Shown: piece by piece, positions 47,325 to 60,419 of the stretch
Numbering within the stretch: position 1 is the first letter of the stretch
Layout: every line of letters starts with the position of its first letter
Assembly (NCBI GenBank): GCA_934045905.1
Contig: OW203764.1
Location: 26,400,954-26,464,953, forward strand
DNA length: 64,000 nt
From: Leuctra nigra
Taxonomy: Eukaryota > Arthropoda > Insecta > Plecoptera > Leuctridae
Direction: 5' to 3'
Translations under genes and position numbers: made by a program
Notes under the pieces: generated by a model
Told to the model about the DNA's origin: nothing
The model's input: the letters and a program-made list of their open reading frames with translations, nothing else
Database searches by the model: none

Positions 47325-47463
47325 GGTCAGTTCGTTTACCCTGCCAAAGCTACCAGCAAACTGCCACAAGCACACATCATCCAATCAGATCGTTCATCTG
47401 TAGCTTGTGGCAGTTTGCTGTAGAGAGCTAGCTGTAGCTTTTGGCAGGGTAAACGAACAGACC
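47325..47463. mobile_element. 139-bp palindromic MITE with TA duplication
   Basis: GGTCAGTTCGTTTACCCTGC and GCAGGGTAAACGAACAGACC are inverted ends, with an inner AGCAAACTGCCACAAGC inverted as well. TA lies at both borders (47323-47324, 47464-47465), as expected of Tc1/mariner-type MITEs. Confidence 0.85.
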
Positions 47464-47794
47464 TACTACTGGCGTACAAACATTACGACTTCTGGTATGA
47501 CATTGTCGATAAATTTCGTAAATTCAAAAACCATTTGAAGAACAGTTCATCTCTCTTCACATTAAGCATGCATCTTCAGAAATCTCCCAGGATCGTAATA
47601 ATAAGAACTGGATAAAGTGTCATGTCTGGATTAGGATTGGATTCTATGATAAGGTTAAAAGATAATGTATTTTATACGAAAGCCATCTCAAATCTTATTT
47701 TAATAACCACAATTCTTAAAACAACAGAGAAATGCTCACTCGATTTTTGTTTTTTTCTCTAAAAAAATCAAACATTTAATAATTAATGAGATAT

Positions 47795-47800
47795 TTTATT
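47795..47800 (-). terminator. brat: Possible distal polyadenylation signal of brat
   Basis: AATAAA on the minus strand, followed within about 30 bases by a T-rich stretch. It is the last such signal before transposon-bearing DNA begins. Assignment to brat is inference. Confidence 0.3.
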
Positions 47801-50800
47801 TTTCATGCACACAATCACTTGTAATTTTGTTACCACAATAATTATTATAATATAATACTAAATACACACTCGGTTGGTTCTTTCGGAATAGTTCCATATA
47901 CAGATTTAACAAAAACAAGCGGGCGGATCTGGAGATTTGACGATGCCGCACTCAAATCCCTCCCACAGACACTCTTGATTTCACCAACCCGAAGTCGTGT
48001 CCTCCAATTGACAAGACGCTAGATGACTAGGCACACATAGTATTTTATAACAAGAAAAATGTGTCATTTTCTTTCCTCTATGAAAAAATAGAAACTTCTG
48101 ACAAAAATGAAACAAAAAACTTAAATAGTGGGAAATATGATGATTCAATGGTTACCATTATTAGTTTTTATAAATCTTAGGAGACTAACTATTACTAATT
48201 CTACACGCTCATAATTAGATATCAATAAAATTCCTCTCTACGAAACTAGCCATAGACTTGTACCGCATATTTGTGGAAGATGGATCTAAAGTTACTATTG
48301 TTATTTATGATCGTGAACCAGTGTATTAAAGATGTGCATTTGTTATGTGATAATTCATTTCCTATAACAAGTAAAACATGTTATTAGGTTTCTGCAAATA
48401 ACGATTGGGAATATTATAACAAACTTTTCATTGTCAAGAACAAGAAAGGGGGGAAGGGATGGATTTGAATTATTGATTGATTATTGATTATGATAGTTAC
48501 AGTGCAAAGTTGGGGGGTTAAAATATACACACAACCAACTGTTAAGGCTCTATAGAATAAATATAGTCATTTCCAGAACAATAATTTCTTCACGACATAA
48601 ATAACAACTTGACAAATTTTAGTTAACTAACATAACTTCATTTTTTTTTATTGTCCACTTGTCTGTGGTGATCAACATGTTTAATAATTCTCATGAATGC
48701 CGAGATCAAACTTAGCATGTTCACTTTTAAGGCTACTTATATAGAAACAGTTGAGTTTGAGTTGTCGAGAAAACATGAGTTGGGTTAAAATGTGATCCCT
48801 CGAGTGACGACTTCTGAATCACGATTATGGCCGTGGCAAGCTCATATGAAGAGTATTTATAAGACACAGGACTCGGTTTTTATTATAGACTGCAGCTAAA
48901 AGACTTGGACAAATCAATATGCGAAGCTCTAGCACATTCATGTATTATAACAACTCGCTCGGATAATATCCCCACACCCAGGTCGGTCTTGGTGGAAAAA
49001 AAACCACAAGAATTAACTCGGCTAAAAGTGAAATTGCTTTTAGACATTTTTCTCATTTCCAGCGATAAAATCAGTATAAACAGTTCTTTCATTTACAGAT
49101 TCAATCCTATTGAATCTCAAAAATGTCATGTCAAAACAGAAATGTACTCCATCGTAATAGTTCAATATCAAGAAGATTTTTAAATTTGGATTTAGGTATG
49201 AATAAAATAGACGTTCTTAAAATGTCTCTATTTTCTAACTTTTCAAATTAACGAGATTTTAAAAACACGATTTTTTTTTGATACACCTATCTCATCAGTC
49301 TTATATAAGGTTGCCGTTTCATTAAGTAGGCCTGATTAGTAAAATACGACTGTAGCAATTATTATTATCATTACAAATTTGCCAATGATAACAATATTAT
49401 TATAATAATTATTAGTTACGTAACAAGTTAGCCGACCGACCGTCCCAATCTCTGATCCCGTCATACCATCTGAACAAGCAGTCTACTGAGAAGCATGACT
49501 ACAAGCTCGTTTCACACATTTCTAAGCAAGCCTAAAACACAGCGTACGTCCAATATGCATGTCAATAAGGTATGGGATATGTGACATCAACACACAAAAG
49601 CCAATAAATAGCTCCCAGCTACCGAAATAACTTGGTATTACAAACCAAAACTGTCACAAACAATAAAATTACCAAATATATTAAATTATTATTGTGTCCC
49701 ATTTAAATTGGGCAAATAAAAGTAATAATATTACCAACTTTGAAAAAGAAACGAATGTGAAAAAGTCATCATTCGAATTTCATAAATGTAAGCAAATATC
49801 AGAGTGATTTAAACAAGAACTTGAACAAACAATACACAAATGAGCGAATGTTTGATATCATAACGCTCATAGTCGAACAAGATATAGGCCCGTGGGCAAG
49901 GCGGTAGATGTCAAAATACTGGCCCAAAATGAAATCAACGGGGGTCGACAATTGGTCCATGAAGAGCAGCAATCATTATCATCTAAGTATCTAATGTAGA
50001 AGGTTTCTAAATACTATATTATCTAATATCATTTCGCTGATTGAGTTCCGACAATAGTGCGCATAAGTCTAAGTCTTACAAAGCTAAGGAGTTATCGTTA
50101 TCATTATCCTAAGTTGTTTTATTATCTAATGTGGAAGGTTTCGCGGCTAGTTTCTAAGTATTGAAAGCAGGATTTATCTCACTCTCACACTTTTGTTTTG
50201 TTACATGCACACAAGACATTTATTTACACAATACTAGATGATGATTTTGGGTCCCGACGATATACAACGAACAGGGAAGCTATAGAACGCGAAAATACAA
50301 CGACCCACAGATTTTCTACCCTGCAAAAATCCACATTTAATAGGACAAAAGCACATCATAATTTTTTTAAGCAGCTGTGTTACGACTTTTGCTTTTAGTA
50401 AGCAATAACCACGAAGGTATACGTGTGAGTGTGTATTTTTTTAATAACAATATGACGGGAGTTTTTTCATCTTTTCACCCGGTTACAAATTTTGGCGATT
50501 CAATTGTTGATTATTTTAAGTAATATCTAGGTAATCGAGTTCCTACATTCTGGTCATACTCATCTCAACTACTGGAATAACATTATCAATATAATATCAT
50601 TATATTGTACAACAATGTAGACAACAATACGAACAGTCACGCTTATTTAGTCATAAAAATACAATTTCTGAAAGTTTCTTGTTATGTAATTAATTAATAT
50701 GGGCAAGTTGGGTAGTGAGCTAATCTTCTTAGTGGGCAATCTAATTTAACTATGGCGGTACATTATTGAAAGGTTATTTAAGCAGTCACATTTTTTAAGA

Positions 50801-53800
50801 GCGAGCGATCAAAAGACTGGATCGTGCGAAGTTTAATAATATGTTTTAATTGGTGTATCATTTAACAATGCCTATATAGTACGAATCGCAGAGCAGACTA
50901 TTGAAAAATTGTAGTTACGAAAAACAGAAGGGCGTAATATCATATTTTATAACTACGTCACGCGTATTGTTCGTGTTTCATTTTTTTTTAAGATTTGAAA
51001 ATTGTGGTTATTGGTGGTGACTATTACAATCACGGACATAGAAGCACATTTGGTTAGTCGATTTGCAAAGCAGACAGCGATCTAGACGAGACATTGGATA
51101 GTAATAGAGTCGATGAGGTGAAACCTGACTTAGAATCGCTTTTCGCTCGGTCGAACGAGGGATTTAGATTCTAAATTTTATTTTAATCTAGTTTAGAAAA
51201 AGAAATATCAAGTGGATGGATACCATTGACGTAAATGAGCTTGGAATGGATTTTGAAAACTTTGATTTCCCCTTTTGCGCGGGGGCAAAGAATCATTATT
51301 TAAACCATCACACCGAGTATAAATAACGTACAATTTCTTTTCACATAAAATCAGATATGTGAAAATGAAATTATTTAAATTTTTATGAAACGCCATCCAT
51401 TTAGTTCGTTCATATTATTTTTCCCGCGTAATATAAAACCTTCAAATTGAAATGTCGCCGCTTATCAACGGTATCCAACCAACCCCTTGGGAACAACAAG
51501 GTAGAACTTCGATTCAGATATTTCTACAATAATAACAACCAAATGTAATAAGAATAGTCGGTAGAATTCGTGGTGTAATCATTTGAGAACAAAGAAGGCA
51601 TTATTTTCCAAAGATCACAGTCTGTTTTATTTAAATATTTTATTTTTAATTTGGAGAAGAGAAAATATTAAATACCAAAATGGAGTAACGTCCAGTTAAA
51701 AAGTAAGAATTTTTAACATCAACAATGATCGATCTAAATACCGTAAATTTTCAACATGGCTGCTTTGCTGGTTGGTGTTAAAAGTTTCTTGATAATTCAT
51801 GAAAATCTTTCGCGACCATAAAAACTCAAATATCCGGTTTTGACCCACATTTTAATTATTACGGAATTAACATCACAGTTACTTACTTCGTTCCAAACTC
51901 AAATCTGACGGCCAGCTTTTCTCCGTGAAGAATTGATTGGAATGATTCCAGACGGAATAAAAATATCAAAGCAAATGTGCATTTGACAGAATATTGCTAT
52001 AAAAATGTACGTATTCTTAACATTGCCAACACAAATAATCTCTAAGCTATCCAGCTTTTGTACCCGACGAATCAATTTCAAGGAACCAATCAGATTTACA
52101 GGTGATTTGAAACAAGCTGTTGTCCGAGGATCAGGTAAGAAGTGTTCTTGCTTAGGCCTAACGATCCGATGACTAGATCAAAATGATTGATTACATTAAC
52201 ATTAGTATCAATAATTATTTACAACAATGGTTGTTTTCAAACTAAAGGGGAAATTGACAAATACGACATCACAAAACTCCGCCATGGTTATTTAATAAGT
52301 ACACAAGCAGTTTGGTGACAAATTGTAACAACATCATTAAGAAACTAGACAGTTAGTTCCAAAGGAAACGAGCCCATTGTTCTCGCGCGACGATACAAAA
52401 GCGTGACTAGGAATTACGCAGCTAGATTATAGTAATTAATAGTATTAGTTTATAAACATTCATGGATGCGCTGTTCCCTAATGTAATTGACTTTATTTGA
52501 TTCACATAGACTCGGTTATACAATCGGCGACACTCCACAGTCCCATGTGGAGTCGGAAGGATTTCCTTCTAAAATCCACGTCGCAAACTTTCTCTTCCCA
52601 ACTCCCGAGATGATAAAAAAATAAGAAACAATCTGGTTTAGCCTAACAGAGATGAATGATATATCGAAAAAGGGTAAAGATTATCTAAATTCTACAAAAC
52701 ACATTCCTCCTCAGTCTTCCCAAATTGTTTCTAGCTACTTTTTTTTGACAAGTTGACAACACCCCACGACAGTTTTTGTACTGAATATGTATGTCTAACT
52801 ACATTACTGCTACAAACACGGACGATGAGGGTTTTGCTTTAGCAGAAGAGCACAAGCTTAATGTCTTGGCGTCAAGCAAGTCTTTCAGTAAAATCAATTT
52901 GTTTTAGACATTATTATAGATTTAGTATATTGTGCCCTGGGTCAGGAAGATTAATCATCACCAAAGTTGTGCCGAAATCTTCCTATTTTCTTTCTTAGCT
53001 TCATTTTCTTTCAAGGAAAACTACTATCGGCATATTTAATAGAAAATCGTATAAAATTGGAAGAGTGTAAGAAAAACGCGGGACTCTTGTATGTATCTAC
53101 AGGATAGGTATAAAATAATCGCAGTGTGAAGGATTCTGAAGGATGAAAGAATATCCTTGATATGTAGGATAGTTGTCCTTGCCCAAATGTCTGAGCAGGA
53201 GAGCAAATCGCCGCAGCTTCCCTTTGTTTCAACAGTCGTCTAGAGGAGAAGGTAGAAGAGAACCAAGGTACAAAATCAAAACAAAGAGAAATGAAAGGAA
53301 CATAATCTTATTTAAAAAAAGCATATTACAACAAAATAACTAGAAACAAAACTGTAATAATACACAATATTCGACTCGAAATATCATCTACAAAAATCAA
53401 CATAACATGATGTAAAAATAATTGAGGTTACTACTTATTGAGAGAGAAATAGGCAAATGATGACTGTCAAGTAACATTGTCTAAGAATCAAATTGCTACT
53501 AGTAGCATTTAGTAACATCTCCAGAATATCTCCATCTCCGAGATTAATTACTCTATTCTGATTATATTCACAAGAAATGATTGAAATAAATTGGTGGGTC
53601 CACAAAATTTAAGTATAAAACAATTAATATCTGTCTCTGTAACATATGCCTAGATGGCTCTCAAATATTATTTTTCAATGTATACTCATTAAAAAACAAA
53701 CAGAAATAAATTATTATACAGCAGATAAATAATGTTGCTAAGTATAATTAAATATAATATTACCAATCAATTATCTATTCATCGTATAAAAAACGGAAAG

Positions 53801-55435
53801 ATGCAGAGTATGCAGGCAGATCGTACTAACCGACACAAAAGAATAATAAACGAGCCAAACACTGAGAAATGTTTCGAGCAAAGAGGAAACAACGTACTTA
53901 CTTCGAGAACAAACCATACAAAATACTACCATCTAATATAAAAGAAAACTCATTTCTCAAATACTGATTATAAATTAAAACACAACAATCACATCTTCAG
54001 CATTAAAAGTGTTATGTTATCAATGTAAAAAATGTGATTTTGTAAAAATTTCCACAGAAATTATTTCCTCTTGACCTATATAAAAATTCGTAATACTTTT
54101 TACAACTTTAAATGCGTTTAGACTATTTTTGAGAATGTTTCAACAAAAACGAAAAATATCTTCTCATTTCCGTGACTACGTTTTAAAGTAAAGTAATTAT
54201 GATAACTACTGGAATAATAGGTGCATCAATCTACTGCAGTTTGCCTACACAAGAGTGAAGAAAGTGCAACGTTAAGCTTCTTACAGGATAATACAGAGTA
54301 ATACCTTATCAAGAAAACAAACAAACAAACGGGCATAACAAAGTAAACTAAAGCAAATAATAGTAATATTGAATGTAAAACATAATAGTGGTCATGATCA
54401 GTGCTGGTCCTGTTGTGGGTATCAAAGTCCCCAGCAGGAAAAACTAATCTTACGAAAAAAAACACTTCCAAGTGACTAGTGGGCTCGGGGTTCGATCCCA
54501 GTAACACGTTTAGGCGACAGCATTTAACAAAGGAAAGCCGTTCGGCATTTACCAGCTTAGAAAGTGTTCAGCAACCAAAATTACCCTACTATTTAACAAC
54601 ATTATCCACTGTGAATGCGTTTTTTTAACCCTTCGGAAACTGACTGCAATATTCATTATATTAATAATTAATCTACTTACTTCTGCTCAAGATACGACTA
54701 CTACTCGGCTATTTTGTCGGCACAAAACAGCACATTAAACACGCGCATAGTAAAATAGAGCTCATCGCTGCAGTGCACAAATCACACACTGACTTCACCA
54801 TGGCCTAGGCACCACGAGTTAACTGCTAAAAGGTTCCCTGCTAGATTATCAAGTATTGGTCACGAAACGCTTCTGATTGGCTGCGTAATAAAATCAGTTT
54901 TTAAAAGGAGGAAATGCCCGTATCCAGTAGGCCTCTTCAATATAAAGACAATATATGGACGTTTCCCTAACCAATCTTGTTCATTAATATGATCGGATTA
55001 TGTGCCATCCTAATTTGGCAAACACGATTCATGCACGTTGAATAACACGTTCAAATACAATACAAAACTATTTCTATCATTTTTAATATTATTTTTAAAT
55101 TTATATTATTATCGAGGGAAGAAATCAGCTAATTTTTTAGAAGAGTCACGAGACAATAACAGCATGTAACTTACTCGCATACCACTCCTCATAAAAATGC
55201 ACAACAATTAAGTGTAGGAATGGTTGCTGTTAATAATTATAACATTAAGTAAACAATGCTTTTCTTCATCAGTCAGTCAAGATGGCTGCCTTGAGATCTA
55301 GTCCAGCACAATGCAGGACTAATCAACAAATGGAGCGGCAGTACTCCTAGAGAAGGTGTGTGTTTGTGGGATATGTCTTCATAAATTACAACAACAATAA
55401 CATATCTAACTCTCTGAAACAGACGGGTGCGTAAC
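47801..55435 (-). other. brat: Repeat-poor stretch downstream of brat, candidate long 3' UTR
   Basis: None of the repeat families seen elsewhere occur in these 7.6 kb, and there is no supported ORF. On the minus strand it has three Pumilio-type TGTANATA sites (complements at 50221-50228, 52216-52223, 53094-53101), against roughly 0.5 expected by chance. Drosophila brat is known for a neural 3' UTR extension of comparable length. Without RNA data this could equally be ordinary intergenic or regulatory DNA. A B-box-like GGTTCGATCCC at 54489 has no matching A box. Confidence 0.35.
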
Positions 55436-57979
55436 TTAGAGACCGATGGGGGGCACCTGGACATAGCGGTAGATGTAGAGTCGGTAATCCTTGCTGGCGA
55501 GCACGACCGAGCCGTCGTCCATGAGCGCGACGTCGAAACACTGCGCGTGCTTCACCTTCGACTCGAGCGCGGACACCAGCTGCCCGTCCTGCGTGAAGAT
55601 GGTCAAGTTGAAGTTGTTGTGATTGTCCGCGATGAGGATCTCGCCCGCGGAGTTGATGCCCACGCCGATCGGGTAGTTGGTGATTCCCTCGCCGCCGATC
55701 TGGCGCAGGTACACGCCGTCGTAGTTGAACACCTTGACGCAGTGCGCGCGATTGTCGCTGATGAAGATCTCCTGCTTGTCGTTCACGACCACGCCGTTGG
55801 GGAACTCGAGATGTTTCGAGCAGCCGAACTTCTGCAGCACGTTGCCCGACTGATCGAAGATGATGACTCGCATGACCTTGCATTCGACGACGACGACACG
55901 GCCTTTGTTGTCGACCGTGACGCCGCGCGGGTGCTGCAGAATGTTGGCACCGAACTTGCGCACGAACTGTCCGTACTGGTTGTAGATTTGGATCTGATGC
56001 GTGGGCGAGCGCTCCGTGACGATGATGTCGCCAGACGTGCGCACAACGGCCACTCGGTTCGGATACAGGAGTTGTCCGTCTCGCTTGCCACACTCGCCGA
56101 ACTGGAACTTGAAACGGCCCTCCTTGTCGAAGATCTGAATTCGATGATTGTTCGTGTCCGCAACGATGATGTCGTTCTGAGCGTTGACGGCAACACCGCT
56201 GGGCTCCGTGAACTGTCCTTCCATCACGCCGAACTCACCGAACTTGCAGTGGTAGATCATCTTCTGCCGCTTGATCTGGGACTTGGGCGGGAAGATAGCC
56301 GTGGACATAAGCTTGGAAGTCAGATCCAACATGGAATCTCCATGACCGTTGGAAGAGAGGGAGTAATGGTCGCTGCCGCCGTTCTGATAGATGCTGTCGG
56401 AGCCTCCGTTAGACCACTTCTCGTACGGGTTGTGTCCGTTCAGGTTTAGATCGCTGATCGGTGCGGAGAACGGTCCGAGACTGAGACTGGCGCTGTTGAA
56501 ACGCTTGGCGATGATCGTGGGCTCAAACTGCGACGATGAAGAGCTCGACGAAGACATAAGACCGTTGGAATATGGCCGATCGATGACACCGTTAAGTCCG
56601 TTGCTGCCGTTAAGTCCGGTGTGAGTGCCGTTCATCAGGCCGTTGAGACTGGCGGTTCCGTTGAGTGCCGAACCATTGAGCAAGGAGCTGCCATTGACAG
56701 GTCGAGCGATGGGCGGCTGCTTGCTGGGACCGACCGGAACCTCGGAGCTGGAACGGACGTATCCGAACGTGTTCCTGACGCCCACCTGGATCGCCTGGTA
56801 GTTGGAGACGAACTCCAGCTCGCAGCCCGACGTTTGGCCGCCCTGTTCGGGGTTGAAGTTCTGGAACGCCACGAACTTGGTGTCGAGAACTCGCTTGAAC
56901 ATCAGCGCCTCGGCGACGGTGGCGTGCTTCGTGAGACGCTCGACAAAGTCACAGGTGTTGTAGATCTTGTCGACAGTCTCCTGCGTCTTCTGGCCTTGAA
57001 CGTTGAACGCCATCTGCTTGGCAGTGAACACACTCTCCAGCTCCTTCAAGATCTCCTGCTTGCGTTCGTCGAGCATGGAACGATAGAACTGGTACGTTTC
57101 GTTGATTTCATTCTGCGCCTTGTGGTACTGGACTTGCAGACGACTGGCGTTGTGCTCGATGTTCTTGAGCGAGGTCCGAACATCGTTTGCTTTGCTCTTG
57201 CCCTCTTGCATGGCCTGGACCATCAGCTCCACTTGCTTGGGTCCAACTTCGGTCAGATGCTCGTAGTTGTGGATACCGCTGGGATGCTCGAGGATGGTAC
57301 ATTCCTTGCATATCGGCCCGTTGCACGTGAGGCAGAAGTACTTGACGGGCTCGGTCTTGTGACGGAGACAGTAGACGGGCTTGTCGCCGGTACTTCCCAC
57401 CTTCAAATCGTCCTTGCCATTCTGCTCGCCCACGGAGAGGACCCGGTGTCCCTCGAAACAGTGCATAAACTGGTGAGCCATCTTACAATTAGGACAGAGA
57501 AAATTCTCACAGTCCAAACAGCGTGCTACTACTTCTGCGGCACCTCCTTTACAACCGGTGCAATGCGGCTGTTCAACGTTGAGACAATTCTTGATAGTAA
57601 AGTCAGGCAACAGCGATGCGATGCCTTGCGAACTTAAAACACACTCTTGCTGGCACAACGAACAGGTCAGTTTATCAGGTTGCTCCTGGTTTTTCTCCAG
57701 ACACGAAAGACAGAAAGTGTGCAAACACGGTAGTAGCCTTGGATTGGTGAACGTATCAAGACATAGCCCGCACTTGGTATTTATGCCGCCACTGCTGTGC
57801 GACGAACTGAATCCGTTGGAGCTCGAGAGACTGGCGATTGAAGCGGGAGGCGAGCAACTGTTGATCGTCAACGGCGAATCTTGGAGCGGAGATAACGAGC
57901 GGAAATCGACGGCGTCGATCAGACTTTCGATTGAGTTGATTCCAGGTAGAGAATCGATTGAAGGAGTCGGAGAAGCCAT
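55436..57979 (-). CDS. brat: Brain tumor (Brat) TRIM-NHL translational repressor, 847 aa
   Basis: An RNA-binding repressor that acts with Pumilio and Nanos on mRNAs in the cytoplasm and limits growth and neural stem-cell self-renewal. Domains in order: Ser-rich N-terminus with the conserved MASPTPS start; RING finger (Cys70, 73, 85, His87, Cys90, 93, 106, 109); B-box 1 (about 140-180); B-box 2 (about 204-241); coiled coil (about 245-370); a Ser/Asn/Gly-rich linker with SNGLMSSSSSSSS; six-bladed NHL propeller (about 570-847), the part almost identical to Drosophila, e.g. KMIYHCKFGEFGVMEGQFTE. Drosophila Brat lacks the RING. The coding region is a single exon; an acceptor lies 19 bases upstream of the ATG. 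GC content is much higher than its surroundings, which creates long antisense open frames. Confidence 0.97.
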   Translation of the reverse strand: MASPTPSIDSLPGINSIESLIDAVDFRSLSPLQDSPLTINSCSPPASIASLSSSNGFSSSHSSGGINTKCGLCLDTFTNPRLLPCLHTFCLSCLEKNQEQPDKLTCSLCQQECVLSSQGIASLLPDFTIKNCLNVEQPHCTGCKGGAAEVVARCLDCENFLCPNCKMAHQFMHCFEGHRVLSVGEQNGKDDLKVGSTGDKPVYCLRHKTEPVKYFCLTCNGPICKECTILEHPSGIHNYEHLTEVGPKQVELMVQAMQEGKSKANDVRTSLKNIEHNASRLQVQYHKAQNEINETYQFYRSMLDERKQEILKELESVFTAKQMAFNVQGQKTQETVDKIYNTCDFVERLTKHATVAEALMFKRVLDTKFVAFQNFNPEQGGQTSGCELEFVSNYQAIQVGVRNTFGYVRSSSEVPVGPSKQPPIARPVNGSSLLNGSALNGTASLNGLMNGTHTGLNGSNGLNGVIDRPYSNGLMSSSSSSSSQFEPTIIAKRFNSASLSLGPFSAPISDLNLNGHNPYEKWSNGGSDSIYQNGGSDHYSLSSNGHGDSMLDLTSKLMSTAIFPPKSQIKRQKMIYHCKFGEFGVMEGQFTEPSGVAVNAQNDIIVADTNNHRIQIFDKEGRFKFQFGECGKRDGQLLYPNRVAVVRTSGDIIVTERSPTHQIQIYNQYGQFVRKFGANILQHPRGVTVDNKGRVVVVECKVMRVIIFDQSGNVLQKFGCSKHLEFPNGVVVNDKQEIFISDNRAHCVKVFNYDGVYLRQIGGEGITNYPIGVGINSAGEILIADNHNNFNLTIFTQDGQLVSALESKVKHAQCFDVALMDDGSVVLASKDYRLYIYRYVQVPPIGL

Positions 57980-57997
57980 CTTCAGTCAAACGTCATT

Positions 57998-58015
57998 ACT
58001 AAAACAAACAGAAGA
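57998..58015 (-). other. brat: Splice acceptor upstream of brat start codon
   Basis: A pyrimidine-rich run ending TTGTTTTAG (AG at 58000-57999) precedes 19 bases of 5' UTR and the ATG at 57979. At least one non-coding exon lies further right. Confidence 0.85.
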
Positions 58016-59299
58016 AAAAGAAACGTTAGTTGTATGCCAATATTTTCAAAAAAATTACTTGTCGCTAATCCCATTTTATACCAACTCAAATACAATAGTG
58101 GATGTACAATTGATGGCCTTTCTTGGAAACTGTCATTGTTGAGTATGAATAAAAATATATTGGGTCAGAGTCTAATATTAATTTGTAGTAACAGTTGTAC
58201 AACAGTTGTCAAACTAAAAAATCAAACTAAGAACACATAAAATCCTAGGGCTACAATAAATCCATGTTCATCCATGCACCTTATAGAGAAACGTGCAAGG
58301 TTGTACATAAACAATTTATGAAACAAAAGACTGCGGAGAGTCGCATCATTTTTTTTAACAGCCTCACAGAAAATGCAGAGGAAAGTGTTACTGTCATCAG
58401 TTCAACAGTTTTCCCTAACAACATATGAGCTAGCAATGTCAAGTTCATCTCATGTTAGAAACTAGCAAAGCAACCTGTAAAAACATTGGGTACACCAAAC
58501 CCCCTGGCCGATATCACTCTTGCCAAGTCAACTCCTACTCTTGTTGCGGCCTTGAAAACGCGTCGGTATCAGCTGTGCGTGTTGCCTACACACGAGGTAA
58601 ATACATGGTGATCAAGGTGGGCCAACAGGTGGCGGCGTGGCGCGCAAACACAAAACACGCTTTCTAATCGATTCATCGGGCGCCAAAATCGTGCTAAACT
58701 TTCGCACAGCCTCCACACAAAGTCATTAGGAAAAGACGCAGAAGAAAAGAGCAGCGGGTGGGAAATTTTGACAACTTTGAAGAGGCAAATAAAAGTTTCA
58801 CGCGAGGAGGGAATATTTGTTGAGTAAAATGAGTTAAGTAAAAAAAATTTGAAACTCATAATTCACACAACTTTAATGGCATTGATGTTGATGTCACAAG
58901 TGTACTAACTGCATTAATATGACAATGTGCTCTTTCGCCTAATTAAATATGCATTAATCTGTAATTTTACGGAATTTGCGACCTTATTTTCATGGCATGA
59001 CCAAAACAACGATATAGTTTCACTTTAATCTGAAAGAGTTAAAGTTTGAATCAAATTATTTTTACTACCATTGAAAAGTCGTCGCCAGAAAAACAAGTAT
59101 GCGTTTCGCGGATGTGAGCCAAGAATAAAGCATAATCAAGTTGATGTCTGCTTTTTCATTCTAGAAAAAGAAAATACGCAGCGAAGAGAGAATTTGAATC
59201 GCTCATTGTCACACTTCTGTTGAATATAAAAGTACGAGATGGAAAAGAAGAGACACCAATTGAATGACAAAACAGCGATATAACTCGTCTGCGAGACGT
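58016..59299. other. Probable brat 5' UTR intron, no gene seen
   Basis: Short frames only. No repeat family recognised. Confidence 0.45.
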
Positions 59300-60250
59300 G
59301 TCAACGCCGGCAATAAACACGCGGCGACCGGACACCACTCATTAAACCTCGCGCCATCTCGCGTCGCGGCGCCCGTCCCCCGGCGTCCACCCCCTCGGCG
59401 ACCAATCACAGAGCACGGGGTCCCGTTCATTTAGCTCGATATACGACGCCGACGCCGGCCGTGACGTCAGACCTGTTGCCAAGGCGACGCCAGTGCGCAG
59501 CGTCGACGGCGCCGCGGCGGCGGTGCAACCTTGGGGCGCAGGGGTCAAGTCAGGGCACCGCCAGGAGAGGGGGGGAGGGGCGCTATTCGTCACGTAGAAG
59601 CCGAAAACTTCGCAAAATGCGCAGTATTTCAAGTTCGAGGCCGCGAGGCCGATGAAATTATTATTTTTGCAGGGATTTTGTATTTATAATTTAATGAGAA
59701 ATGTTGAAGCAGGCGGTCGCAAGCTAATAGTTTGGAACTATTCCTGCATTTCACTTGGCAAAAAAACTCGAAGAAATATCCCCCGATTGCAATGGTCAGA
59801 ATGAAAGTCTGTGCCCCTGTCAAACGCAAACTGTCAGTCCCCTCGAACCCCCTGGGAAACGTACGAGGTACCCCTATCACCTGCACCTACGTGTTCCCAG
59901 ACGCTATTGTCCGCCGCATTGGCACTCGAGTAGGTGCGCGGCGCACAGGAGCCGAACCCGAGACTGAACGGAAGGGCGAATGCGGGCGACGTGACAATGC
60001 GCCCCTATAGACACACAGCCTCCTCGGCGCGACGACAACAACAACAGAATGTGTCTCCGGCAGCTGAAATCTCAGCGCTCGAGCCCGCATAAGACGCCGG
60101 AGTTCGAGTTCCCTCGCTTTAGAGGCGCCGGAGAGTCGTGTCGCGGCATAATGGGTGCTTTGTGCACCTCTTGGGTGTTCGGGGACAAGTGGTTGGGGCC
60201 CAAGAGACTCTTCGAGCGGTATCAACGAGCTCATAAAACTAAATTAGAAC
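59300..60250. promoter_or_regulatory. CpG-rich promoter-like island
   Basis: A GC- and CpG-rich kilobase in AT-rich surroundings. It contains CCAAT (59402-59406), a full CRE TGACGTCA (59462-59469) and an RFX/X-box-like GTTGCCAAGGCGAC (59475-59488). It is well placed as a brat promoter or 5' UTR exon, but no donor site was convincing. Open frames across it reflect GC content. Confidence 0.45.
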
Positions 60251-60419
60251 TACGTGTACTAAACATTATTAAAATATGGAACCCACAACGTCTTTTTTTT
60301 TTTAGTAATTATTCATTATAAACTCCCAAAAATTTTTCATAAAGGTATAAATTGAGGCCAAACGACTTCATAGTTCAAAAAATAAAATACCACTAGAGAA
60401 CAAAATATATTTTAATTTG

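Noticed and set aside
54489..54499. B-box GGTTCGATCCC as part of a tRNA or SINE
   Set aside because: No A box or cloverleaf at the right distance on either strand.
55427..57637. Two long plus-strand open frames (340 and 338 codons) opposite brat
   Set aside because: They are antisense to a clearly conserved GC-rich coding exon and have no domains; codon bias of brat explains them.
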